64,000 bases of DNA from Batillaria attramentaria (taxonomy: Eukaryota > Mollusca > Gastropoda > Batillariidae): contig JACVVK020000442.1 in the NCBI GenBank assembly GCA_018292915.2, positions 511,501 through 575,500 of the forward strand. Reading direction: 5' to 3'. A program made the translations under genes and the position numbers. The notes below the pieces were generated by a model. The model saw nothing but the letters and a program-made list of their open reading frames with translations, was not told the DNA's origin and did no database searches. The stretch's first letter is position 1. The number at the start of each line of letters is the position of its first letter. Of this stretch, positions 24,900-33,480 are shown piece after piece.

Positions 24900-27800
24900 C
24901 AGTTCTGTCGCACCATGCGGCCCGGCAGGCTCCATCTACTCCACAGCAGACGACATGGCGCGTTGGTTGCAAGTGCTGCTAGGTAACGGCAAGACCCCGG
25001 ATGGACGCCAGGTACTGCAGGAGAGCGCTCTACGGGAGACAACTCGGCCGTTGATGCCTCCTCCTGGGATCGGGGATGACCTGATGAAGCCACAGTATCC
25101 TATTTCGGACGTGGAGCAATCGTATGGACTTGGCTGGATCACCTCCAGTTATCGAGGTACGCGGAGTTCTTTTGTCTGTATAGCAATAGGTTCATGAAAA
25201 GGGAGAACACAGACTAGATAGTTTGACAATATTCTGTTGAAAGTGAAAGTAAAAAAGATAATCTGCTCGATCAACAAACCGTCACACTTCATTTTGCTAT
25301 AGTTATATTTGTTTACGAGAACGCGTGTGTTTTGATAGAAAAGTGGCCAGAACAAAGAAACAATGACACAATCAAATCATGACATTATTTAGTACGGTAT
25401 GCATAAGTACACACTGATCAACGCACGCTCAGTCGTACTCAAAAGCGGCAAGGTACCACGAATGGGTTCATTTACCCAGCGGGGTCGGAAACGTGGATAC
25501 AAGGTCCTCTAGGCATTGCACAAGCAAGGTCGTTCCTGGCATGTTGGCTGGAGCCATGTTGGAAGATGAAGAGGGCCACGGCAGGGCGGTAACATTGCTC
25601 TGAGCCAGAAATTACCTGCCCTTTACCGCAGTGCGCGCTCATCGTATGCCGCAACTTTCAAACTGTTAACCCCACTAGCATATAGTACAAGAGCACGGAT
25701 GTATGCCTAGGGTCTCCTCGTCATACTCATTGACTGGATAAACCTCCGGAAGAACGCCTGGGCGAGGCTGCTTCCGCTCATAAGTGATGCTGATGGAAGG
25801 TCTTTTTGGACTTCCGCTGTCATGTTCCGCATGTTCGATTAAACACATTTTGAGCAACACGCACAGCCAAGCCAGGATCGAAGTGTTGTTTGAATTCCAT
25901 TGTCCATTTTTTGTGTCTTTTTAGCTTTTTCAGTGCATCCCCAAAAAGCTGAAACGCAAGACTTGTGGAAACAAAAGTATTTTCGAGGGACGAAAGTTCG
26001 TAGATAACTAGAGATCGCAAAACATTTGCATGTCCGACAAGACTTGTGAGTTGCACGTGCAAAAACTATAGTTAGGACATTTTTTGATACATGCAGATTA
26101 ATGGTGAACAGTCAGCTCACAAAGACTGGGTCACATCAAAGATGAGACATTTCTCCAACATTAGCAACTAAACAGAACATCAGCGAATTGAGTATCACTA
26201 TGATTTTTGCTTTTGTAAAGTGGATACTTTCTTTTGCCTCTCAGTATAAATCACCACCAGGCGTTGTTACTTGCCCTGACAAGACAAACACTTTAAAATT
26301 ACCACTCGTGCAGGGCTGCTCAGCATGACAACCAGAGAGCGAAATGAACGCTGCTGTTTTTTTCACAAATAGCTGGCTAGGTCAGGTCGTATAGACGTGA
26401 ACACGTGTGCAGACTGTTGTGGGAAATAATAACTCGCCAGATCAGGTGTTCTTTGTCTTGGGGCGAGACCAAGAGCTGCCATGGCTCGTCTGGGAGCAGA
26501 GAGTGGTGTTGGGTTAGAGGCTGGTATTGGCGGACACTTCATGCTTTATCTTCACTTTCCTTTCTCGGAGTGAGTCCCATTCCAGGTTCCAGCTGTTCGA
26601 CTCTGAAAAATATGTCAGTTTCTTTTTGTCTTATTGATACGCTTGGCCTACATCCCTACATATCTGATCGTGCTTCGTCGACAAAATCGGCCCCGTCAAA
26701 TGAACACGGTTTTTAACTGGCGACCGAAAAAGACGTCTTGCAAAAATTTGGTTAGTCAGCTTAGGTTCATTTGATTGTAGTGTCAGAAACCATAGAATTA
26801 AATTTCTGAGAAAAATGTGTCAAACCAGTGGGTTTTTTTTGTTTGTTTGTTTGGTTGGTTGGTTTTTGTTTGTTGGTTTGTTTGTTTGTTGTTTGTTTTT
26901 TTGTGTTTTGTTGTCGTTGTTTTTTGGGTTGTTTGTTGGTTTGTTGGTTTGTTTGGGGGGGGGGGGGGTGTTGCTTGTTTTTGTTTTTGTTTTTTCCTTC
27001 TTTTTGTTGTTGGTTTTTTTTTTGTTTTTTGGGGTTTTTTTTTTGGGGGGGGTGGGGGTGGGGGGGGGGTGGCGTCACCAATGAGATGGGTTTGAACCTG
27101 AAATAAATCATACTCACCTTAATTAAAAATGTCAACGTATTTTAAGTTTTGAAGTTAAGACCGCAGCTGGAGTAGTAGGAGACACCAAGCTGTTTGCAGA
27201 ACAAGTGTGTTTGAAACTAGGGGGAGCTATACTCTTCAGACATAGGCTCTTGACGTTGTCTAAGTGCATGCCACGCGATATTGCCTATACTGGGGTGAAG
27301 TATCTAAACTGGGAATGATCATTATGGGTGTCGCTGTCCGTAGCTAAACATCTCTCATTCTCTGACAGCGATCGTGTTCTCGAACACCAACACCCCACCC
27401 CTTTCACCAGGTATCATCCCATGCCCCCCCCCCCCCCCCCCCCCCCCCGATCCCCCACCCCTTCCTCTTGAGTAAGCGAACCTCCGTATATGGATAACGG
27501 CTAAGAGTGTTGTCTCTGATTCCTCGTAAATTTTGTTGAATATATGAAGGCCGTGACAGGGCGCGATACTGTTGTTTTGTTTTTGTGTTTGTTTCGTTTT
27601 GTTTCTGTGTTTGGTGTTTGTTTGTTTTTTTTGGTTGTTGTTGTTGTTGTGTTTTTTTGTTTTTTTGTTTTTTGTTTTTTGTTGTTTTTTTTTGTTGTTT
27701 TTTTGGGGGGGGGTTGTTTTGTTTTGTTTTTGGTTTGTGTTTTTGTTTGCTTGGTTGGTTGGTTGGGTTTTTGTTTTGTTTTGTTTTGCTTTGTTTTTTG

Positions 27801-28103
27801 TTTGTTTGGGGTTTTTTTGGTGGTGGTGGGGGGGGGGTGTTGGGGGAGGGGGCTTTGGCGTCATACCCACGGTGATAATTGATTTAACAAGCCAGATGAA
27901 GCCTGCATGCCTGACCGACGCACAAAGCGAGAGTTTTTGCTTCCTGGTAGGAAGTCAAAAGCTGTGCTTCTTTGAGTTGCCCCATCTTTGATCTCCACCT
28001 AACTTGGCGTGGTGGAACAGAACGTAAAACCCCCGGATCTGAAACCGAGACAGATTATTTTCAGCGCAGACAGACCACACACACAGACACAGACACACAC
28101 ACA

Positions 28104-28152
<49 letters not shown>

Positions 28153-29141
28153 CACGCACGCACGCACGCACAGTCTCCCGTACACATGAAATGATAATGA
28201 TAATTGTCATAGCGTACAGTCAACTTTTCCTCCTAAAACTATTCCTTAAATGGTACCCCCACTCACCACCCACACCCTCACCCCAACCGACCATATTCAC
28301 TGTCCTCTATCTCTTTGCAGGGTACCGAAAAGTGTGGCACTCTGGCAGCATCGTGACCTACTCCTCTCGTCTCTGGCTTCTGCCTGGCGTGGACGCTGGA
28401 CTGTTCGTGGCCACAAGCGGCCCGCAGACGAAACAGAAAGGTCAAGGTCTCTACGCCATCACGAGCATGGCCGCCGACCTTCTGCTGGGGGAAACGCTTT
28501 GGCTGAACGCCTCAACAATCTGCACATTCCCCTCTCCCTGGGCAGACGACGACAACGACGACGACTCGTCAACAAGCAATGCAGACGACAATACTTCGCG
28601 TGATGTTTCGGTTGGGAAAAGTACGCAGACGGAACGCATCCGGGGTCTCAACAGTATCGACAGCCTACTCGGTGTGTACGTCCACGAGGCTTTCGGCGAG
28701 ATCATCGTGGAACGCGCAGGAAGTGAAGCCACCGGAAGCTACGTTAAGGGAGAAAACTCTACCTCGTTTCCGGCAGGAAACGCCAGCGCCTCTACAGTCC
28801 GGTTGACACTGAAATTCGGACGTTTCGGTGAGCTGAGGCTGAAGAGTTCGTCAGCGGGCAGCTACTCCTGGGAGGGCAGGTTCGTCGGTCCCCTGTGGTA
28901 CGTCACTGGCTCGGACCAATCCCAGAAGCCTGTGCGCGTGGAGTTCCTTCGGGACGAGACGGGTCGAGTGGACAGGTTGAGATACCCCATTGACAGCAAA
29001 TATGACGTCATTGAGTTCCATAAGCGCTTTCATGACGTCATTGCACCGGGATCTTACGCAGCTTCCGGTTCGGGAGTTGAAGACGGCGTTGCTTTGCTGA
29101 CTGTTGCTGCGTTGCTGGTTTTCCAATTGATCGTTATTTGA
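17748..29141 (+). CDS. Secreted/GPI-like beta-lactamase-fold serine hydrolase (five coding exons)
   Basis: The exons join in frame to 2283 nt (760 aa plus stop), phases 2-2-2-1. A hydrophobic segment at about residues 31-50 suggests a signal peptide or anchor. A basic, low-complexity region (80-175) precedes the core (about 185-557). The core carries SLTK (nucleophile Ser239, Lys242), YNN (Tyr334, Asn336) and HSG (494-496), matching the three motifs of class C beta-lactamase/MEROPS S12 proteins; HxG instead of KTG is common in eukaryotic and esterase-like members. An acidic linker (562-577) leads to a beta-rich domain (about 600-722) resembling the DUF3471/lipocalin-like domain of this family. 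Residues 734-739 are small and 743-760 hydrophobic to the end, as in GPI signals. Substrate unknown. Molluscan relatives such as gigasin-6-like proteins are the likely family, from memory. The ATG has G at -3 and +4. Introns argue against contaminating bacterial DNA. Confidence 0.9.
18518..18610. repeat. (GT)n-(GA)n microsatellite starting at the intron 1 donor
   Basis: About 30 GT units begin inside the splice donor (GTAAGTGTGTGT...), followed by about 11 GA units. The donor's +5/+6 bases merge with the repeat. Confidence 0.97.
18611..19716. other. Intron 1 sequence without recognised features
   Basis: No coding or shared repeat was seen. A C-run lies at about 18765-18780 and T-runs at about 19012 and 19277. 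Confidence 0.6.
19731..19900 (-). mobile_element. SINE-A in intron 1, perfect target-site duplication
   Basis: Full-length, antisense to the gene. TTTACCTTGTAAAG is perfectly duplicated at 19717-19730 and 19901-19914. Its head resembles 21045-21217 closely (GATCGAACTCACGACCCGAG), so the two are probably from the same subfamily. Confidence 0.96.
19915..21031. other. Intron 1 sequence; one short shared block
   Basis: Block 20094-20127 matches about 13662-13694. Otherwise nothing was recognised. A 149-codon open frame at 20501-20950 has no domain and sits inside the intron. Confidence 0.6.
21045..21217 (-). mobile_element. SINE-A in intron 1, perfect target-site duplication
   Basis: Full-length antisense copy. 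CTGAGGAGGAGGG is duplicated at 21032-21044 and 21218-21230. Confidence 0.95.
21324..21391. repeat. (GTT)n microsatellite
   Basis: About 22 GTT units in intron 1, 265 bases before exon 2. Confidence 0.97.
21656..21835 (+). CDS. Coding exon 2 of the beta-lactamase-like gene
   Basis: Residues 257-317 in part (180 nt). Acceptor TGTCTGTTGGCAG|TATT and donor CTCAG|GTAAA. It encodes the helix after the nucleophile (DTPISQLLP, LLDLLGHRTGIPGY), a stretch that is characteristic of S12 proteins in this position. Junction codon 257 becomes Asn. Confidence 0.9.
21955..22075 (+). repeat. Interspersed repeat family B in intron 2
   Basis: Contains CTACCCCAACTCTTTGCCAG, GATTCCACGGAGGGCTCGGA and GGTGGGGAAATTTTTACGTG, as in 58621-58890. 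It follows a T/G-rich tract (about 21848-21960). Confidence 0.8.
22560..22705. repeat. Interspersed repeat family J, copy 1 (intron 2)
   Basis: GCAGCAAACACGAGTATAAT, AAATCCATRCAGACA-type and GAGGCCAYYGGYGCACAAC-type blocks are shared, in order, with 59662-59805. Confidence 0.8.
22752..23009 (+). CDS. Coding exon 3: YxN motif
   Basis: 258 nt, acceptor TTTTTCATTACAG, donor ATT|GTGAGT. It encodes the catalytic Tyr334-Asn335-Asn336 in FLYNNYLYTL and the following AAHVAESLTG helix. Read without splicing, a TGA follows immediately after the donor. Confidence 0.92.
23051..23200 (-). mobile_element. SINE-A in intron 3, head partly deleted
   Basis: Antisense copy beginning 41 bases after the exon 3 donor. 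AGGAAAGACAT is duplicated at 23040-23050 and 23201-23211. About 20-25 bases of the box-A region are missing between AACATTTAAAGTC and CCGGCTCCCC. Confidence 0.92.
23480..23990 (-). repeat. Family B copy split by a SINE-A insertion (intron 3)
   Basis: 23480-23734 carries the inverted order of family B (CCTGTCCCACAGTCCCAAAC, ATCCTCATCTCC, CCGAGCCCTCCGT). The family B end resumes at 23894 (TCCGAGCCCTGCGTGGCTTC...). The block TCCGAGCCCTSCGT on both sides of the SINE is its target-site duplication. Confidence 0.8.
23735..23893 (+). mobile_element. SINE-A inserted into family B, 5'-truncated
   Basis: Box B (GTCGTGAGTTCGAATCC), body and tail are present, and box A is lost. It is flanked by TCCGAGCCCTCCGT (23721-23734) and TCCGAGCCCTGCGT (23894-23907). 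Confidence 0.88.
24417..24558 (-). mobile_element. SINE-A in intron 3, body-deleted copy
   Basis: Antisense copy with head and tail recognisable; part of the body (the GACGGGGCAACG region) is deleted. No clear duplication was seen. Confidence 0.85.
24835..24900. repeat. (TG)n microsatellite abutting the intron 3 acceptor
   Basis: About 31 TG units end in TGTGACAG at the 3' splice site of exon 4. The tract occupies the place where a polypyrimidine tract would normally be. Confidence 0.97.
24903..25156 (+). CDS. Coding exon 4 of the beta-lactamase-like gene
   Basis: 254 nt (not a multiple of three), acceptor GTGTGACAG|TTCTG, donor CGAG|GTACGC. It encodes VAPCGPAGSIYSTADDMARW, a typical S12 block, and YGLGW before the HxG motif. 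Skipping it would shift the frame of exon 5. Confidence 0.9.
25157..26816. other. Intron 4, 5' half: no recognised features
   Basis: About 1.65 kb with no shared repeat, no coding evidence and few simple repeats. Confidence 0.6.
26817..27090 (+). repeat. G/T-only tract with G-quadruplex end (intron 4)
   Basis: About 255 bases of almost only G and T, built from GTTT/GGTT units, with G-runs at about 26955-26968 and 27043-27070. The sense strand, and so the pre-mRNA, is the G/U-rich strand. Confidence 0.9.
27091..27559. other. Intron 4 sequence with a poly-C run
   Basis: Nothing coding was seen. Poly-C of 25 bases at 27424-27448. Confidence 0.6.
27560..27855 (+). repeat. Second G/T-only tract with G-quadruplex end (intron 4)
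   Basis: Similar in composition and layout to 26817-27090: GTTTT/GTTT units, internal T-run to G-run junction at about 27704-27714, and a G-rich end (GGTGGTGGTGGGGG...) at about 27819-27852. Confidence 0.9.
27972..28040 (+). mobile_element. SINE-A tail fragment (intron 4)
   Basis: TTGCCCCATCTTTGATCTCC, GGTGGAACAGAACGTAAAAC and CCCC remain; the head is absent. The in-frame ATG at 27972 lies here and is not the start of a protein. Confidence 0.7.
28078..28172. repeat. (CA)n-(CGCA)n microsatellite (intron 4)
   Basis: CA array with ACAG interruptions, ending in CGCA units about 150 bases before exon 5. Confidence 0.97.
28321..29141 (+). CDS. Coding exon 5: HxG motif, C-terminal domain, GPI-like tail
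   Basis: 821 nt with a strong acceptor (TGTCCTCTATCTCTTTGCAG). It encodes WHSGSI (HSG at 494-496), the end of the core, an Asp-rich linker, four potential N-glycosylation sequons (Asn549, 578, 633 and 641) and the C-terminal beta-rich domain with FGRFGELRLK. The last 18 residues are hydrophobic with no charged residue after them, preceded by AASGSG: a GPI-signal-like arrangement. Confidence 0.93.
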
Positions 29142-29200
29142 TCTCAGAAACACGTTTTGGTTTTCCAATTGATCGTTATTTGATCTCAGAAACACGTTTT
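29117..29200 (+). repeat. 42-bp tandem duplication across the stop codon
   Basis: 29117-29158 and 29159-29200 are identical copies. The first contains the last codons and TGA stop (29139-29141) of the gene; the second lies in the 3' UTR. The protein is not altered. Confidence 0.95.
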
Positions 29201-29244
29201 GGTATTGTGCTGCCATGGTCCTCAGTCCTCAGTGCATCTTTGAA

Positions 29245-29250
29245 AATAAA
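29245..29250 (+). terminator. Candidate polyadenylation signal AATAAA
   Basis: The first AATAAA downstream of the stop, 104 bases after it. Position and motif are consistent with the 3' end of the beta-lactamase-like mRNA; a downstream GU-rich element is not obvious. Confidence 0.5.
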
Positions 29251-29343
29251 CTACAAAAGAGAACGGAAAAAAGCGACAAGAACAACAACAACAACAACAA
29301 CAGAAGCCTGCATAATAAATGGCTAACTTTTAAAAGCCAGAGC

Positions 29344-29702
29344 CAGCTCACACCCTGCTCACTATAATTATGATAAGACTTGTTATAAAGAAACAGCTCA
29401 CACCCTGCTCACTATAATTATCATAAGACTTGTTATAAAGACAAGCCAGCTCACACCCTGCTCACTATAATTATGATAAGACTTGTTATAAAGAAACAGC
29501 TCACACCCTTCTCACTATAATTATCATAAGACTTGTTATAAAGACAAGCCAGCTCACACCCTGCTCACTATAATTATGATAAGACTTGTTATAAAGAAAC
29601 AGCTCACACCCTTCTCACTATAATTATCATAAGACTTGTTATAAAGACAAGCCAGCTCACACCCTGCTCACTATAATTATGATAAGACTTGTTATAAAGA
29701 AA
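29344..29702. repeat. Dimeric minisatellite, seven monomers, 103-bp period
   Basis: CAGCTCACACCC begins at 29344, 29394, 29447, 29497, 29550, 29600 and 29653, so monomers alternate 50 and 53 bp. The 50-bp type has TTATGATAA and ends AAGAAA; the 53-bp type has TTATCATAA and ends AAGACAAGC. Copies within a type are nearly identical (CCCTG/CCCTT variants). Confidence 0.97.
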
Positions 29703-29725
29703 CAGCCACTACACACCAGTAGCGG

Positions 29726-29813
29726 CCACTTGAAGCCACTATGACACAAGGGGCGTGGGGCTTCCCGCTAGGCACAAGACTGATGCAAATTGCGTAATAG
29801 TGGTTTCAAGTGG
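29726..29813. repeat. Short imperfect inverted repeat
   Basis: CCACTTGAAGCCACTAT (29726-29742) pairs with ATAGTGGTTTCAAGTGG (29797-29813), 16 of 17 positions. It is a possible small foldback element directly after the minisatellite. Confidence 0.7.
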
Positions 29814-29885
29814 CTTCTGGTGACCTGAAAATTTCAAGTAAAAATGCGAATTTTGCATGGACTTTTAGGAGTTAATTGACAACTA

Positions 29886-30003
29886 GACACCCCCCCCAAA
29901 AAAAAATAAATAAATAAAATAAATAAATAAATAAATAAAATTAAATTAAACTATATTTTTAAAAAATAAAAATGAATAAATAAAAATGAAAAATAAATAT
30001 ATC
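29886..30003. repeat. C-run to A-rich tract with AAAT repeats
   Basis: A short C-run followed by A-run and AAAT/AATA repeats. Confidence 0.8.
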
Positions 30004-30448
30004 AAATAAATAAATACATAAACTGGGAAAACGTGAGCCAACAGCGTGTAATTTATGCGCACCTATAATTTTGCCCTCAAGAATACTGATAATGGCAATG
30101 TATTGCGAAATTATGACGGCACAATGATGAACAGTCATCCACAGAATTATATGCTTTGACCTTTCCTTGTACATGCATCCCCTTCTGTTTCCTGCTTTAT
30201 TTCTTGTACATACTTTGTGTGTGTATTCCTTGTTATTACTTATCTTCGACATTTGCCCCGGCTGAGTCATAATTGACGCGTTCTGGGTATTTCCAGTTTC
30301 ACCACGAGGCGGAGTGCTTCTGAGTATCACGTACTTCGTGCAGAGCTTGTCATCAAGGCTGTTTTCAGGGAGGTAAATCTTAACAGACCGGCGCCTGAAG
30401 AGCATTGAAGTGCTCGGCTTACTTCCCTTTCCTTAACACTGTATGCAT
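30004..30448. other. Unannotated sequence
   Basis: No supported gene, although a 148-codon minus-strand frame exists; its last part is the AAAT repeat and it has no recognisable domain. Confidence 0.55.
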
Positions 30449-30454
30449 GCGCGC

Positions 30455-30541
<87 letters not shown>
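30449..30541. repeat. (GC)n-(GT)n-(GA)n compound array
   Basis: Ten GC units, about 29 GT units and about seven GA units without interruption. Confidence 0.97.
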
Positions 30542-30542
<1 letters not shown>

Positions 30543-30671
30543 AAGTTGTGATCGTTGAATTCATGGGGTTTATTCTATGGCCAGTCTTATGGTGATAGGG
30601 CAAGTTCAGTTACGATTTTATTCATGTTACCTTTGTCAATAGACGATTGAGAATGCGCACAAAAATTGATT

Positions 30672-30727
30672 AATACAATACAATACAATACAATACAATA
30701 CAATACATCCATCCATCCATCCATCCA
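30672..30727. repeat. (AATAC)n followed by (CATC)n
   Basis: Six to seven AATAC units followed by about five CATC units. Confidence 0.93.
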
Positions 30728-30948
30728 CGTCGGATATAGGTCGTAAACCGCGTCATTTTCGAATTTTCCAAATATTCTCTTCCAAAGGTGGACGTACGTC
30801 CCATAATATCTGCGTGTATAACTTTCTGCGCTAATGTGTCCTATAATTTTGTCAGCCAGGACATTTGTCCGATTATTGCTCTCGCGGATATGAATTAAGC
30901 TCCAAAACATATACACACATACACACATAATTGTGTACATATATGAAT

Positions 30949-31013
30949 TCACCTGACTGAGCGCGTAGTTTTTGGCTTTAGCGACACCTTTGTTACTATT
31001 CTAAATTAAATGT

Positions 31014-31092
<79 letters not shown>

Positions 31093-31300
31093 CGCACACA
31101 CGCATGCATACATACATACATACATACATACATATGTATGTATTTACCTGCCTGAGCGCGTGTTTTGGCTTTAGCGACGCCTTTGTTACTATTCTAATTT
31201 AACTGTAATTACATATATACATAATTACATACACACATACATACATACATACATACATACATACATACATACATACATACATACGTACATACATACGTAC
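30949..31300. repeat. Tandem duplication with (CATA)n and (CA)n spacers
   Basis: TTCACCTGACTGAGCGCG...GGCTTTAGCGACACC...TTGTTACTATTCTAA at 30949-31012 is repeated at 31142-31205, period about 192. Each copy is followed by CATA/CA arrays (31014-31130 and 31213-31308). Confidence 0.92.
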
Positions 31301-31308
31301 GTACATAC

Positions 31309-31690
31309 ATATGTTCCTACAATCATACCTAGAAAAAAAAAAAAAGGTGTTTTATTGTGTGCTTTATTGTGTCAGATCAGTAATACTTCTACCCAACGTA
31401 ATACTACATCAGACGAATGCCAGTTGTCGTTGGCATTTTTATGTTGTTTTTTTAGTCTCACGTCTTTTACATTGCTTCGTCAGTTTGACCGACATGTTGT
31501 GTGTTGTCTTGTGTAACTTGAGTCTTTTGTCGTAAACGTTTATATGTAAATTTAATGTGAACAAGTATATTTTCAAGAAATGTCTGCACGGTATTGGTTT
31601 TGTGAAACAACAGTCTGACAAAAAAATGTATCAATGTTCATAATTATTCAACAATAAAAATGTTTGTGAAAACTGCGTGATCGATAGAAA
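31309..31690. other. Unannotated AT-rich sequence
   Basis: No supported gene. Confidence 0.55.
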
Positions 31691-31693
31691 ATT

Positions 31694-31764
31694 TTCTCTC
31701 TCTCTCTCTCTCTCCACTGTGTGTGTGTGTGTGTGTGTGTGTGTATCTTCCTGGCTGTCTGTCC

Positions 31765-31795
<31 letters not shown>

Positions 31796-31803
31796 TGCGT
31801 GTG
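31694..31803. repeat. (CT)n-(GT)n-(CT)n compound array
   Basis: (CT)n at 31694-31714, (GT)n at 31719-31744 and (CT)n-like at about 31764-31793. Confidence 0.95.
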
Positions 31804-32111
31804 TCGAGTCGTGTCTGCACCACCCCCTTGACTGCTTGCATGTTCTGCATGACTGACCTCAAAGACTAGAAATGACTACATGTATTAACTTCACATCACG
31901 CTTTACTAACGACAGTTCCACAGCCGAAGGATCTGCTTAAGACAGTGTCTAGGGAGACAGTAAGTTCATCAACTGGGTGCTTAACGTCCCCGCCTCCAGA
32001 GTGACTGCAGTAAGTTAGCCAAGGAAGAACACGTTGGTTTATAGGGGGCCCGCCTTGCGTCAGCCACCACCCTTCATTGTGATTTACGGGGCCAAAGCTG
32101 AGGAGGTGTGG

Positions 32112-32165
32112 GCAGTGGGTGTTTTGGTAGGTTAACGTCCTTGTCCACATTGCATGGAGGATGTG
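32112..32165 (-). mobile_element. SINE-A tail fragment
   Basis: GTGGGTGTTTTGGTAGGTTA followed by ACGTCCTTGTCCACATTGC and a degraded body remnant. Confidence 0.6.
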
Positions 32166-32189
32166 TAGACTTCTAGTAGTCCTGGAAAT

Positions 32190-32238
<49 letters not shown>
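32190..32238. repeat. (GT)n microsatellite
   Basis: About 24 GT units. Confidence 0.97.
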
Positions 32239-32279
32239 TGGAAAAGGTTTGTTTTCGGCGTGATAGTGTTTCGTGGTTT

Positions 32280-32385
32280 GTTTTGGTTTGACCCTGGGGC
32301 GGGGTGGGCGGGGGAAGGCCGGAGTGGTGGTGGCAGGAAAGGGAAGGGGGGGGGGGGTGTGAAGGTGGAAAGGGGTGGAGAATGT
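32280..32385 (+). repeat. G-rich tract
   Basis: Successive G-runs with short spacers, including a run of 12 at about 32347-32358. It fits a G-quadruplex motif. Confidence 0.75.
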
Positions 32386-32702
32386 AGGGCTGGCGGTAAT
32401 GAAATCATCCGCTCTAAACAGATAATTGCAAAAACTAATTTCGACGGTCTAGGTTCCGGGGAAAATAGAAAAACACCAGCAACGACAACAAAGCCCGACA
32501 TATGACAAATTTCAATACATTTTCCTTTGAAGGAAACTTTCACATACCAATACTGGCTCACAATTCACTTCTTCCGAATTCGAAAGTGATGCGTAATGTA
32601 TCCTACCCAGAATTTCCCGAAGACAAACAACAGAAAGAAAGTATCTGTACATGTTGTGTGTGAGTGCCTGATTACAGGTCATTTTTTTTTTTTACACTAC
32701 TG

Positions 32703-32975
32703 CATTGTCTCTTTTCGGGACCCCGGGGGAAGAGCGTCCACCACGGTGCAGCGACTCTCAACCTGTCTATCTTATTTTTTATTGTTAGGGGAGGAAAGCC
32801 GGATAACCCGGAGAGAAACCCCCGATGAGCAGCCCGGTAGCCAGGCAAAATCGTTATCACATATCACAAGCTTGACGTTCGTGGGCTCGAACCTACGCTT
32901 GACAGCGGTGACGGCCGTACAGTAGCGAAGTGGATAAGTCCGACGCGCTACCTATTAGACCACCGCTCCCGCTTT
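32703..32975 (-). mobile_element. Family D tRNA-headed element, copy 1
   Basis: The minus strand begins with GCGGTGGTCTAATAGGTAGC (box-A-like), later TAGGTTCGAGCCCACGAACG (box-B-like), then a body with TCGGGGGTTTCTCTCCGGGT and ATCCGGCTTTCCTCCCC. The last two match the body of 38578-38770. The A-to-B distance is longer than in a tRNA, so there is an insertion in the head. Confidence 0.65.
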
Positions 32976-33365
32976 CAGCGAAGGAGATTTCTGGTAGAAA
33001 ACGCATTTTGTGTCGCTGTTGTGCAACGCATCAGATAGGAAGCAATCAGTGTTCTGAAATTGGACACGATGTCATTGCTGCCGCCATTACTGCTGTAAAA
33101 AGTGAGTTTAACGAAGCCAGCGGAACGCCCGATCAAAGAAAAAGCAGCCTGGAGATAGCTTCCGAAAGGTTTTCAATGTCGCGACAGACGCCTGGCTAGA
33201 CACTGATGTTTTGCGATGAAGACCGGTTTGATGAGATGCTGTAAAGTTTCTCGATACAGGCTGGTCCAATCTGACGGGTAGCCTAAGCATACGACGTAGA
33301 GTGGAGTATAGTCGCTTGTTTTCAGAAACACAGAAACGGTTACTGCGTTTCAGCAATATGAAACA
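32976..33365. other. Unannotated sequence
   Basis: No supported gene. Confidence 0.55.
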
Positions 33366-33369
33366 CGTG

Positions 33370-33412
33370 TTGTTGTTGTTGTTGTTGTTGTTAATAATAA
33401 TAATAATAATAG
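33370..33412. repeat. (GTT)n-(AAT)n
   Basis: GTT triplets followed by AAT triplets. Another GTT run lies at about 33478-33498. Confidence 0.93.
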
Positions 33413-33419
33413 CGCAGTG

Positions 33420-33480
33420 TCCCCACAAAGTCTTCGGAAACCAAGTATTGTGATGCCTACCTGTGTTTTTGATAAGTGTT
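33420..33480. repeat. Family K short repeat, copy 1
   Basis: AGTCTTCGGAAACCAAGTA, TTGTGATGCCTACCTGTGT and TTGATAAG match 34141-34190 (AGTCCTCGGAAACGAAGTAA, TGTGATACCCACCTGTGTG, TTGATAAG) in order. Confidence 0.7.

Noticed and set aside
27972..28320. Extension of the last exon upstream to an ATG at 27972
   Set aside because: The extra sequence is a SINE-A tail and a (CA)n array; a strong acceptor ends at 28320 and joins in frame to exon 4.
17748..29141. Recent horizontal transfer of a bacterial beta-lactamase
   Set aside because: The gene has four introns with consistent phases, SINE insertions in the introns, an N-terminal export segment and a GPI-like tail; S12-like proteins are long established in animals.
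29344..29702. CRISPR-like array
   Set aside because: The monomers are contiguous with no unique spacers, and the DNA is animal nuclear.
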